From Thermoguttaceae bacterium (GTDB lineage: Bacteria; Planctomycetota; Planctomycetia; Pirellulales; Thermoguttaceae), in NCBI GenBank assembly GCA_017405595.1, contig JAFRAC010000008.1, positions 1-54,047 on the forward strand: a DNA stretch of 54,047 bases, given 5' to 3'. Below the pieces are notes generated by a model. It saw only the letters and a program-made list of their open reading frames with translations, did no database searches and was not told the origin of the DNA. Numbering within the stretch: position 1 is the stretch's first letter; each line of letters begins with the position of its first letter. Position numbers and translations under genes: made by a program. Positions 27,699 through 35,423 of the stretch are shown in pieces.

Positions 27699-29318
27699 AT
27701 GACGCCGCTTCACATCCGATCCGCCGAACAGCTCGAAGAGCGCCTCCCGCTCAGCGGGTTTCCCTTCCCCGCGGCCGGAGAAGCTTTTGCCCCGGCGGCC
27801 GGCCTTCTCGAACCGGAAACCGCGTTTCTGGCCGTGCCGATCGCCGAAGAGGAAATCGCATCGGCGTTCCCCTCCCAAACCGCGGATGCCGGCAGCCGTT
27901 TCTATGTCGGTTTCTGCTACGACGCGAACAAAACGTGGTCAGGCGACACGAACCTCTGCTGGGCCGCGGCAAGCTCGAACGCGCTCGCCTACACGAACTG
28001 GGGTTTCGCGGTCAAGAGCGCGGGCGCAACCCCCACGATCCAGCGGTTCATCTTCGTCGACGATATTTTCAACTACTTCAAAAATTCTTTCAGCGACGAG
28101 GGGAGCCGCGCCCGCTACGCGTTTCCGTGGTTCATGTCGGGCAGTTACGAGGTGAGCGGCTGGACCGACTGGGCGCAGCCGGCAAACGGCAGCGGCGGTT
28201 TTTTCCCCGGCATTTCCGTTTCGGACAAGATCGTCCAGCTCGAGAGCAGCGACTGCGCCGGCAGGCTCGTCAGCGACATGGCGGGGTATCTCGAAAAGGG
28301 GTGGGGCGTTACGCTCGGAGTCGGCTGGTTTCAAACCTACGCGCCCAGCCAGCGGACCGGCGGGCATGCGGTCTCGGTCTGGGGCTACACATACGACGAA
28401 ACGCTCGATCCCGCCTCTCCCGGTTACTATACCGGGCTGATCATCACCGATTCCGACGACGGCAAGATCGGCACTCTGACCGTTTCACTCGAGTGGAACA
28501 GCGCCTATCAGATGTACCGTCTGTCCGACTACTACGGCGGAACCGGCTGGCTCGAAGATTTTACCTGCCTGAAACCGACCAAACCCCTCACCGGAATCAA
28601 AGTTGCCGGCTACTACGGGCCGTACGACGGCCGGCCGCACTCGATCACCATCTCCGGACTCGACGGCGCGGACGCCGGCCAATACACCGTGAGCTACTGG
28701 CAGAACGGGATTCAGCTGATTCAGGCGCCCGCGTACACCACAGTTGGGACCCGAACCGTCACGGTGACCATAAGCCGCAACCGAGGCGAAGCGGTCTGGT
28801 CGGCACCGGTCACCATCACGATCACCGAACCCGAAACTGTCGAGCTTAACACGCCCAGGATCACCGAACTCGCCTCGGCCGGCAAGAACTCTCACTCTGT
28901 CGCCTGGACCGAAGTCGCCGGCGCCGCCGGTTACGAGCTGGCCTGGTCCGCCGACGGCGGACAGACATGGAACACGGTTCCGGCCGAAACGGCGCGCTCT
29001 GTCGTCAAGAATCTCGCCTGCGGAACAACCGTTCTCTACCGCGTACGCGCGCTCGGCGACGGCGTTTCCACTTCGACCGGCCCCTGGTCCGCCGAAAAAT
29101 CCCTTCTGGTCAACCCGTCCGATCTCGACGGCGACGGGTTTATCGGCCCCGGCGACTTCTCTCTCCTTTCCTCGGTCTGGTTCACCGCAGGCAGTGCGGA
29201 AGAGTTCGATCCCCGCGCCGATATCGACGGAGACGGGTTCATCGGGCCGGGAGACTTCACGTTCCTTTCCGCGAACTGGTTTAAGAACGCCAACGATCCG
29301 GACCTCTTCTTTCCCTAG
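27699..29318 (+). CDS. Secreted IdeS/Mac-like (C66) cysteine peptidase with dockerin-like repeats, copy 1
   Basis: 539 residues. The N-terminus carries the planctomycete export motif (EQLEERLPLSG). Residues about 67-295 match the peptidase family of streptococcal IdeS, an IgG-cleaving cysteine protease. LCWAAASSNALAYTNWG carries Cys87, with Lys78 nine residues earlier in the oxyanion position. GGHAVSVWGY holds His222 and ITDSDD holds Asp250 and Asp252, matching IdeS C94, K84, H262, D284 and D286. An MBG-like domain (about 297-375), a fibronectin-III-like domain (about 384-470) and two dockerin-like DxDGDGFIGPGDF calcium loops (about 474-535) follow. Full catalytic set present, so activity is expected. 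Substrate unknown; immunoglobulin is only one possibility. Confidence 0.87.
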   Translation: MTPLHIRSAEQLEERLPLSGFPFPAAGEAFAPAAGLLEPETAFLAVPIAEEEIASAFPSQTADAGSRFYVGFCYDANKTWSGDTNLCWAAASSNALAYTNWGFAVKSAGATPTIQRFIFVDDIFNYFKNSFSDEGSRARYAFPWFMSGSYEVSGWTDWAQPANGSGGFFPGISVSDKIVQLESSDCAGRLVSDMAGYLEKGWGVTLGVGWFQTYAPSQRTGGHAVSVWGYTYDETLDPASPGYYTGLIITDSDDGKIGTLTVSLEWNSAYQMYRLSDYYGGTGWLEDFTCLKPTKPLTGIKVAGYYGPYDGRPHSITISGLDGADAGQYTVSYWQNGIQLIQAPAYTTVGTRTVTVTISRNRGEAVWSAPVTITITEPETVELNTPRITELASAGKNSHSVAWTEVAGAAGYELAWSADGGQTWNTVPAETARSVVKNLACGTTVLYRVRALGDGVSTSTGPWSAEKSLLVNPSDLDGDGFIGPGDFSLLSSVWFTAGSAEEFDPRADIDGDGFIGPGDFTFLSANWFKNANDPDLFFP

Positions 29319-29336
29319 GGCTAACCCGATCCGTCC

Positions 29337-29365
29337 TTACAAAATGCGGGAGTTTAGAGTATAAT
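29337..29365 (+). promoter_or_regulatory. Sigma70-type promoter of the second C66-like peptidase
   Basis: TTACAA (29337-29342), exactly 17 bases, then a perfect TATAAT (29360-29365). It gives a leader of about 100 nt and should drive copies 2 and 3 together, since only 22 bp separate those two genes. Confidence 0.7.
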
Positions 29366-29474
29366 AACGGCGGTTGTACCGCGTGCGTTTCCGCCAGCGC
29401 GAGGCAGCTTTTCGTCCAATTATCAACGATCCGCAAAAAGGCCGTCGAATTCCTTCGGCAGAAAAGATCCGGAA

Positions 29475-31079
29475 ATGAGTACCCGCAGCCGCGTTCTCTC
29501 CCTTGCCGCCGAACCGCTTGAAGAGCGTCTTGCGCTCAGCGGGGTGCCGTTTGTCTCGGCGGACGTGCCGTTCTCGCCGGCGGCGGAGATGCTCGAGGCC
29601 GATACGGCATTTATCGCGGTTCCCGTTCCGGCGGCAACCGCCTCAAGCGGTGAGTATTACGTCGGCACATTCTACGATGTCAACAAATATGGCGGCGGCG
29701 CCGATTCGAAACTCTGCTGGGCGGCGGCAACGGCGAATGTGCTCGCTTACACAAACTGGGGCTATTCGACCGCCTCGTCGGGGGAAACACCTGACGACTG
29801 GCTTTTCGCCTCGGAACAGGAACTCTACGACTACTTCGCCGGCAACTTCACCAACGTCGGGGGCCACCTCTTCTACTCGTTCCCCTGGTTTGCCGACGGT
29901 TCCTACGATGTCCAGGGGCAATCGGGCTGGGCACAGGTGATCGGCGACGGCGGCGGGCTCTACCCCGGCATTTCGATACCGGACGTGCGCCCCTACCTCC
30001 ATTACACTGACCGGGGCGAGGCGGTCGTCGCCGATATGACCGAATACCTCAAAGAGGGCTACGGTGTGGTGCTGGCCATCGGGTGGTACCGCACGACTTC
30101 GCCGACATCGCGTTCCGGCGGCCATTCGGTGAGCGTTTGGGGATACACGTTCGACGACTCTCTCGATCCTTCCGACCCGAACTACTACACCGGGCTGATC
30201 GTCACCAATTCAGACGACAGCTACACAGGCACAAAGACCTTTTCGATTCAGTGGTACGAAGAATACGGCATGTACCGCATTACCAATTACGGCGGCGGCC
30301 GCGGCTGGATCGAGGATTTCACCTGCCTGAAACCGGTCGAAACGCTCACCGGCGTCAGGGCTGCCGGTTACTGCGGCAACTGTGACGGCCAGTCGCACGG
30401 TGTTACGGTTTCCGGAATCGACTGGGAAAGCGGCGACGAATACACCGTCATCTACAACTACGACGGCACCTTCTCCCTAACCTCGCCCGAATACACCGAG
30501 CCGGGCGAGTACCAAGTCGTCGTCGTGGCGGTGAAGAACGAGTTCGACGCGATCTGGTCGGCGCCGGTGGAAATCCTGATTCAGGGGGGAACCGCCGGCC
30601 AGCTCGATGCGCCGGAACACCTCTCGGCCGCATCGGCCGGACTCAACCGGCACGACGTTTCCTGGGCAGCTGTTAACGGCGCCGCCGGTTACGAGCTGGC
30701 CTATTCCGCCGATGACGGCCAGTCATGGACCAGCGCCGAAACCGCCGAGACGAATCTGCTTGTCGGCGGCCTCTCGTACGGCAAAACCCTCCTTTACCGC
30801 GTCCGTGCCCTCCCCGACAGCAGCGGGTGTCTGACAAGCGAATGGTCAGACACCGTCCGCCTTACGGTCTGCCCGATGGACATCGAGGGCGACGGGTTTA
30901 TCGGACCCGGCGACCTCTCGCTCCTGTCGGTGTTCTGGTTCACCGACGATGGAGACGAAAACTGGGATCCCCGCTGCGATATCGACGGCGACGGATTCAT
31001 CGGACCGGGCGATTTCACCTATTTGAGCGCAAACTGGTTTTGCGATACCGATAACGACGGCCTCACTTACCCTTCGTAG
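29475..31079 (+). CDS. Secreted IdeS/Mac-like (C66) peptidase homologue, copy 2 (Asn at one acidic site)
   Basis: 534 residues with the same layout as copy 1: export motif (PLEERLALSG), C66-like domain, MBG-like domain, fibronectin-III-like domain and two GDGFIGPGD repeats. Cys81 lies in LCWAAATANVLAYTNWG and Lys71 is exactly ten residues upstream as in IdeS. His217 lies in GGHSVSVWGY. The acidic motif reads VTNSDD, so Asn245 replaces the Asp that aligns with IdeS D284, while Asp247 (D286) is kept. Either activity is altered or the second Asp suffices. It has its own promoter and is probably co-transcribed with copy 3. Parts of its fibronectin domain are nearly identical at DNA level to copy 3. 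Confidence 0.86.
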   Translation: MSTRSRVLSLAAEPLEERLALSGVPFVSADVPFSPAAEMLEADTAFIAVPVPAATASSGEYYVGTFYDVNKYGGGADSKLCWAAATANVLAYTNWGYSTASSGETPDDWLFASEQELYDYFAGNFTNVGGHLFYSFPWFADGSYDVQGQSGWAQVIGDGGGLYPGISIPDVRPYLHYTDRGEAVVADMTEYLKEGYGVVLAIGWYRTTSPTSRSGGHSVSVWGYTFDDSLDPSDPNYYTGLIVTNSDDSYTGTKTFSIQWYEEYGMYRITNYGGGRGWIEDFTCLKPVETLTGVRAAGYCGNCDGQSHGVTVSGIDWESGDEYTVIYNYDGTFSLTSPEYTEPGEYQVVVVAVKNEFDAIWSAPVEILIQGGTAGQLDAPEHLSAASAGLNRHDVSWAAVNGAAGYELAYSADDGQSWTSAETAETNLLVGGLSYGKTLLYRVRALPDSSGCLTSEWSDTVRLTVCPMDIEGDGFIGPGDLSLLSVFWFTDDGDENWDPRCDIDGDGFIGPGDFTYLSANWFCDTDNDGLTYPS

Positions 31080-31101
31080 AAAATCAAGGAACAAGACAAC
31101 A

Positions 31102-32715
31102 ATGCTCAGCAAAAAACGACATTCCCGCTCCCCGCGGTTCGAACAGCTCGAAGACCGGCAGATGCTTGCCGGAACCATCGCTGCGGGCGGCGTGCCGTTC
31201 GCTTCGGCAGCCGGGATCGCCGAAGCCGACAATGCGTATATCGGGACGCCTGTCTCCATCCCCGCACCGACCGCCGCGTCCAAACAGTTTTACGTCGGCA
31301 CCTTTCATGATGTCAATAAGAGCGGCAACGACGACTCGCTCCTCTGCTGGGCGGCTTCAACGGCAAACATCCTCGCCTACACCAACTGGGGGCTTTCAGC
31401 CGCCGCATCCGGTGAAATGGGCAATACACCTCTTTTTTCCACTGATTACGACCTTTTCAACTACTACATTGACAATTTTCCCGACGAAGGAGGTTACGTA
31501 CTTTCGGCAATATCCTGGTTTGTCAACGGCGTTTATTACGACATCTATGCCCCAAATCCGGACGGAGACGGCGGATTGCTCTATCCCGGCCTTTCGGGAT
31601 ACGATCTTGAAAATCAGCGGATTTGGACCGCCATCGGCGCGCCGGGGGAAACGATGATGGGAAAGATGGCCAGCCAGCTGGAATGGGGCTACGGCGTCTC
31701 GGTCGGGATCGGGTTTTATACGGCCGAGGCTCCCGTGAACAAATTCGGGGGGCACGCGATTACCGCCTGGGGGTATACATACAATCCCGATCTTGACCCT
31801 TCGGATCCCGCCTTTTACACCGGTCTTCTCATTACCGACTCGGATGACAATCGAACGCAGATGATGACCTGTTCGATCGAATGGCACGATGAATATCATC
31901 TCTACCGTCTTTCCGGGTACGGCGCCGGAACGGCGTGGCTTGAGTATTTTGTGACGCTCAAACCGACACGGCCCCTGACAGGGGTAACCCTTACCGGTTA
32001 CAACGGTCCCTGCGACGGTCAGCCTCACGGCGTGACCATCGGCGGCCTCGACTTTGACGACTCCGATCAGTACAGCATCCTTTACACAACAAACGGCATC
32101 TCTTCGGAAACCGCACCTTCGTTCACCCGTCCCGGATCAAACACCGTCACCGTCGTTATCGTCAAGAACGATTACGAGGCAATCTGGTCGGCGCCGGTAA
32201 CCGTTACGATCACCGAAGCCGCCACGGAACCTCTCCCCGTCCCGACAATCAGTTCGGTCGTCTCGGCGGGAATAAACCGCCATACCGTCTCATGGACACC
32301 CGTTGACGGTGCCGCCGGTTACGAACTGGCCTATTCTGCCGACGGCGGCCAGTCATGGACCAGCGCCGAAACTGCCGAGACGAATCTGCTTGTCGGCGGC
32401 CTCACGTACGGGGAAACCCTCCTCTACCGCGTTCGGGCTCTGGGCGACGACATCAAAACGAAAACAAGCGGCTGGTCCGCCGAAAAATCCCTTTTGGTCA
32501 ACCCGTCCGATCTCGACGGTGACGGGTTTATCGGCCCCGGCGATCTCTCGCTTCTTTCTTCCACCTGGTTTACCGCCGATGGAACTGAAAACTGGGATCC
32601 CCGTGCCGATATCGACGGAGACGGATTCATCGGGCCGGGTGATTCCGCCTTTTTAAGCGAGAACTGGTTTAAAACGGCGGCCAGCGCCGATACCTGTTAC
32701 CCCGCCGTCCCATAA
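31102..32715 (+). CDS. Secreted IdeS/Mac-like (C66) cysteine peptidase with dockerin-like repeats, copy 3
   Basis: 537 residues; starts 22 bp after copy 2 with AAGGAA as ribosome site, so the two form an operon. Export motif FEQLEDRQMLAG at 13-24. The C66-like domain has Cys82 in LCWAASTANILAYTNWG, Lys73 nine residues upstream, His218 in GGHAITAWGY, and Asp246/Asp248 in ITDSDD, a complete IdeS-type set. The MBG-like domain, fibronectin-III-like domain (LPVPTISSVVSAGINRHTVSW onward) and two GDGFIGPGD calcium-loop repeats follow; the second repeat has GDSAF in place of GDFTF. The fibronectin segment matches copy 2 while the linker and first dockerin repeat match copy 1, indicating recombination among the paralogues. 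Confidence 0.87.
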   Translation: MLSKKRHSRSPRFEQLEDRQMLAGTIAAGGVPFASAAGIAEADNAYIGTPVSIPAPTAASKQFYVGTFHDVNKSGNDDSLLCWAASTANILAYTNWGLSAAASGEMGNTPLFSTDYDLFNYYIDNFPDEGGYVLSAISWFVNGVYYDIYAPNPDGDGGLLYPGLSGYDLENQRIWTAIGAPGETMMGKMASQLEWGYGVSVGIGFYTAEAPVNKFGGHAITAWGYTYNPDLDPSDPAFYTGLLITDSDDNRTQMMTCSIEWHDEYHLYRLSGYGAGTAWLEYFVTLKPTRPLTGVTLTGYNGPCDGQPHGVTIGGLDFDDSDQYSILYTTNGISSETAPSFTRPGSNTVTVVIVKNDYEAIWSAPVTVTITEAATEPLPVPTISSVVSAGINRHTVSWTPVDGAAGYELAYSADGGQSWTSAETAETNLLVGGLTYGETLLYRVRALGDDIKTKTSGWSAEKSLLVNPSDLDGDGFIGPGDLSLLSSTWFTADGTENWDPRADIDGDGFIGPGDSAFLSENWFKTAASADTCYPAVP

Positions 32716-33062
32716 CGGTCCCGCACCACAAAGCTGAAACGCTCATTCTTATCGCCCCGTCCTTAGACGGGGGATATTGGATTCGATAACTCCGGGATGC
32801 TCCGCTGCAGCATTCCCGGCCCTCGTTATTTCCCCTTGTTTTTCCGCTTGTTTGGATCCCCCTTCACCTTGCTTCCCTGCCCCCGGATTTCCCTCTTTTT
32901 CCAATGTAAAATTTACAATTTCCCCGAAACGGGAAAGAGTTTCCATTCATTTTTACTTTTTTACAATCGTTAAACTCAATCCAGGTTCACAGCTTTAACA
33001 AGCGGGCGGCGTTAAACTTCTCCTGATTTACCCGGTTTAAAATTTTCAAAAAAATTTTTTCT
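32716..33062. other. Intergenic region with hairpin repeat and candidate regulator site
   Basis: Begins with a partial copy of the hairpin repeat family (32731-32810) and then turns AT-rich. A perfect 13-base palindrome TGTAAAATTTACA (32905-32917) lies about 150 bp upstream of the sigma54-type promoter. That is a position where enhancer-binding activators usually sit. AT-rich DNA just ahead of the promoter (33037-33062) could be bendable. No gene was seen. Confidence 0.45.
32731..32810 (+). repeat. Hairpin repeat, partial copy
   Basis: Contains AAGCTGAAACGCTCATTCTTATC, then a hairpin CCCCGTC / GACGGGG (32755-32761 with 32766-32772; loop CTTA), then ATATTGGATTCGATAA and GCTCCGCTGCAGCATTCC. 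The order and flanks match the second half of the elements at 43487-43615, 44896-45015 and 53839-53965, with the stem sequence changed in a compensatory way. Confidence 0.65.
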
Positions 33063-33079
33063 CTGGCACACGCTTTGCA
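33063..33079 (+). promoter_or_regulatory. Sigma54 (-24/-12) promoter
   Basis: CTGGCAC-ACGCT-TTGCA matches the RpoN consensus (TGGCAC, five bases, TTGCA) with correct spacing. The start would be near 33090, just ahead of a 7-bp hairpin GGTTCCC / GGGAACC (33099-33116). The first downstream gene is the ECF sigma factor at 33234, so expression of that sigma factor may need an RpoN activator. Chance occurrence is possible but the full match upstream of a regulator gene is notable. Confidence 0.6.
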
Positions 33080-33148
33080 ACCTGTACTTGCGTCCGGGGG
33101 TTCCCCAAAGGGAACCGAAGGATGGGCGGAAACGAAAAAAATTGCCCT

Positions 33149-33177
33149 TTAAGAGACCTGCGGGTTTTCAGTATAAT
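33149..33177 (+). promoter_or_regulatory. Second, sigma70-like promoter of the ECF sigma gene
   Basis: TTAAGA (33149-33154), a 17-base spacer, and a perfect TATAAT (33172-33177) in the context TCAGTATAATC, similar to the promoters of the peptidase genes. The leader would be about 50 nt. The -35 is weak. Confidence 0.5.
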
Positions 33178-33233
33178 CAACCCTATGGAACCGAGGCTTG
33201 CCGAAGTTCCAGCAGACCACAAGAGGTGGTGCG

Positions 33234-33863
33234 ATGAACGGCCTGATGGAGAAAACAAGTGTTCAATATACTTGCTGGACCGATGAAGATCTTTTTCTCG
33301 AATATCGGCTGACCGATAACCGGGAACTCTTTGAAGTCCTCGTTCAGCGCTACGAGTCGGAACTGTTCAACTTCATCTGCAAAAGAGTCGGAAACCGCGA
33401 AGCCGCCGAAGACATCTTCCAGCATGTCTTCCTCCAGGTTTACCTTCGCCGCGACACTTTTGAGGAAGGACGCGAACTTCGTCCCTGGCTTTACCGCATC
33501 GCGGCGAACCGCACGATCGACTATCAGCGGAAAGCCGGCCGCCACGTGACCGTCAGCCTCGACACCCCGCTTTCGGGCGACGAGGGGAGCGACTCGATCG
33601 GCGACACGATCGCCGACGACGTGATCCGGCCCTGCGAGTCGGCCGAACGGGAAGAAGAGATCGCTCTGGTACGCGAAGCGGTCCGCCACCTGCCCGAAAA
33701 TTACCGGGCCGCGCTCGAAATGGTCTGTTTCCGCGGTATGTCATACCAGGCGGTCGCCGATGAACTCGGTGTTCCGCTCAAAACGGTCTCCTCGCGGGTC
33801 GCCGGCGCGAAAAAACGCCTTGCCGCCGTCCTCTCCGCCAGGATGCGTTACCAGAACGACTGA
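33234..33863 (+). CDS. ECF-type RNA polymerase sigma factor
   Basis: 209 residues from ATG 33234, preceded by AGAGGTGG. Region 2 is visible at about 20-95 (LFEVLVQRYESELFNFICKR, EAAEDIFQHVFLQVY, RPWLYRIAANRTIDYQRK) and region 4 at about 145-200 (PENYRAALEMVCFRGMSYQ, VADELGVPLKTVSSRVAGAKKRL), with an acidic linker between and no sigma-1/3 regions. This is a group-4 (extracytoplasmic function) sigma factor redirecting RNA polymerase to a stress or envelope regulon. The gene 73 bp downstream encodes a protein with a single membrane segment and may be its partner. Two candidate promoters, one RpoN-type, lie upstream. Confidence 0.93.
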   Translation: MNGLMEKTSVQYTCWTDEDLFLEYRLTDNRELFEVLVQRYESELFNFICKRVGNREAAEDIFQHVFLQVYLRRDTFEEGRELRPWLYRIAANRTIDYQRKAGRHVTVSLDTPLSGDEGSDSIGDTIADDVIRPCESAEREEEIALVREAVRHLPENYRAALEMVCFRGMSYQAVADELGVPLKTVSSRVAGAKKRLAAVLSARMRYQND

Positions 33864-33935
33864 CCCGTGCGCCGTCCGAAGGAACGGTTCGCGCGTCAGG
33901 CCGAAACCCCCACCACTTAACGACGGTTTTGTTTC

Positions 33936-35423
33936 GTGAATTTCAACCGGCGCCCCACACCTTCGGACGATGAAAATGATTCCGGCGGGAAAAACCGCCC
34001 GCCCCGTCCTTTTCCGTCCCCCTTTAAAAACGACGCCTCCGTTTCCGATTTAGCCGAACGTACCTGCGCCCGGCTCTGGGACGAAATCGGGCGGATGGAA
34101 TCGAGCGACGCCGTCTCGGAACTGTCGCCGTCGCCGTTCCGCTCGTACGAAACTTCCCGCGAAACTGTCCGAAGAGCCGAAACGCCTTCCGAACCGAAAC
34201 GGTTCGTGCCGAAATACCCCGCGTTCAAACGCGCCTCGTCCAAAACCACTCCTTTTGTCCTGAAACGGGTTTCCGTTATCGACCGGCACGAAATGCCGGC
34301 GTCTGTTCCCGAAACCGTTTCGGCCGCCGATCCGCTCATGCCGTTTGTCGTTTCCCCGGTTTCGGTCCGGCTGCCGAGTCCGCCCCGCGTGATCTCGCCG
34401 CGCACCGTTTCGGCCGGCGCCGAACCGGTCTATACCGAACCGGAACTCCCCCGCGTCGTTTCGCCGAGCGTGGTCCGTGTTCCGCGGCCGGTGCCGAGCC
34501 GCCGCGCCGAATCGCTTCCTCCCGCCGCCGCCGAAGTTCCGGCTTCGGCCGCCGCTGCGCCCGAAAGCGTTTCGCTCGAAAATATTCCCCTGAAAGAGAT
34601 TCACCGCGAGTTCGCGCGGAGCCGTGCCCATTCCGAAAAGACGCGCCGGCGCCGGTTCCGTTCGCCGCTGATCAACGGCGAAATCCGTGAAGAGCTCAAA
34701 GACGAGTATTACTGGGAAATCCTTTCCGATAACAGCGCCCCCGGCGCGGGCAAAACAGGCGCCGTTCCGGCGGACGACCCGCTCAGAAGTCTTGAACCGC
34801 GCCGCGTCTTCAATTCCGACGGCTCCTCGAGCGAGATCGGCCAGCGGGTGCCCGAACCGACACTCCTTTCGGCTGTCTTCATTGAACCGGTCATCTTCAT
34901 CGGACACATTACAATCCTGGCGTTCAGGCCGCTGAAGCGGTGCCTCGGCCGCGACGACGGCGGCGAAACGCTCACGTTCGGTTCCCGCCGCGCCTCCGAA
35001 ACCGGTGCTCATCAGAAGAGTCATCAGAAAAAACACCGCGTGCGGCTCTTTGATATCCTGATCGCGCTGATCTGCGGAATCGCGATCGCGGCGCTGGGGA
35101 TATTCCCGCTGCTGAAAATGTTCGGAACCGAAATCTACCGTTCGATCCGCCTGAGCAACGTCCGGCGTCTGGGCGAAGTGGTTTCGGTCTCCGACGATCC
35201 GACCCTGATTCAGGCGATCATCGAACAGCCCGAAATCCTCGAAGCGGTCGAAGGAAACCTCATCTCCGGCAATACCGGACAGGGCGCCTCCGGCAGCATG
35301 GCGCAGACATCCCCCTGGCCGGAAGAAGCCCCCGAATTCGACAGCGCCGACTGGTCGGGCGCGTTACTGAACGAGTTTGAAAGCCCAGAGGCAGAAGGCG
35401 ACGGGCGCGGCCAGCAGAAGTGA
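33936..35423 (+). CDS. Pro/Ser/Arg-rich protein with C-terminal membrane segments, possible partner of the ECF sigma factor
   Basis: 495 residues from a GTG at 33936; not recognised. Residues 1-220 are low-complexity, rich in Pro, Ser, Val and Arg, and probably disordered. A weak hydrophobic stretch lies near 310-330 (AVFIEPVIFIGHITILAF) and a clear membrane helix near 370-392 (LFDILIALICGIAIAALGIFPLL). About 100 residues follow. The cytoplasmic-domain/membrane-helix layout and position after an ECF gene would suit an anti-sigma or sensor, but no zinc-binding anti-sigma motif is present, so this is inference. The 3' end overlaps the convergent cdsA by 60 bp. Start uncertain: no strong ribosome site, and ATG 34095 is an alternative region of start. 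Confidence 0.68.
   Translation: MNFNRRPTPSDDENDSGGKNRPPRPFPSPFKNDASVSDLAERTCARLWDEIGRMESSDAVSELSPSPFRSYETSRETVRRAETPSEPKRFVPKYPAFKRASSKTTPFVLKRVSVIDRHEMPASVPETVSAADPLMPFVVSPVSVRLPSPPRVISPRTVSAGAEPVYTEPELPRVVSPSVVRVPRPVPSRRAESLPPAAAEVPASAAAAPESVSLENIPLKEIHREFARSRAHSEKTRRRRFRSPLINGEIREELKDEYYWEILSDNSAPGAGKTGAVPADDPLRSLEPRRVFNSDGSSSEIGQRVPEPTLLSAVFIEPVIFIGHITILAFRPLKRCLGRDDGGETLTFGSRRASETGAHQKSHQKKHRVRLFDILIALICGIAIAALGIFPLLKMFGTEIYRSIRLSNVRRLGEVVSVSDDPTLIQAIIEQPEILEAVEGNLISGNTGQGASGSMAQTSPWPEEAPEFDSADWSGALLNEFESPEAEGDGRGQQK

Noticed and set aside
30680..32420. Assembly duplication in the peptidase cluster
   Set aside because: Near-identity is limited to short blocks; the surrounding sequence of the three genes is clearly diverged, so the copies are real paralogues.
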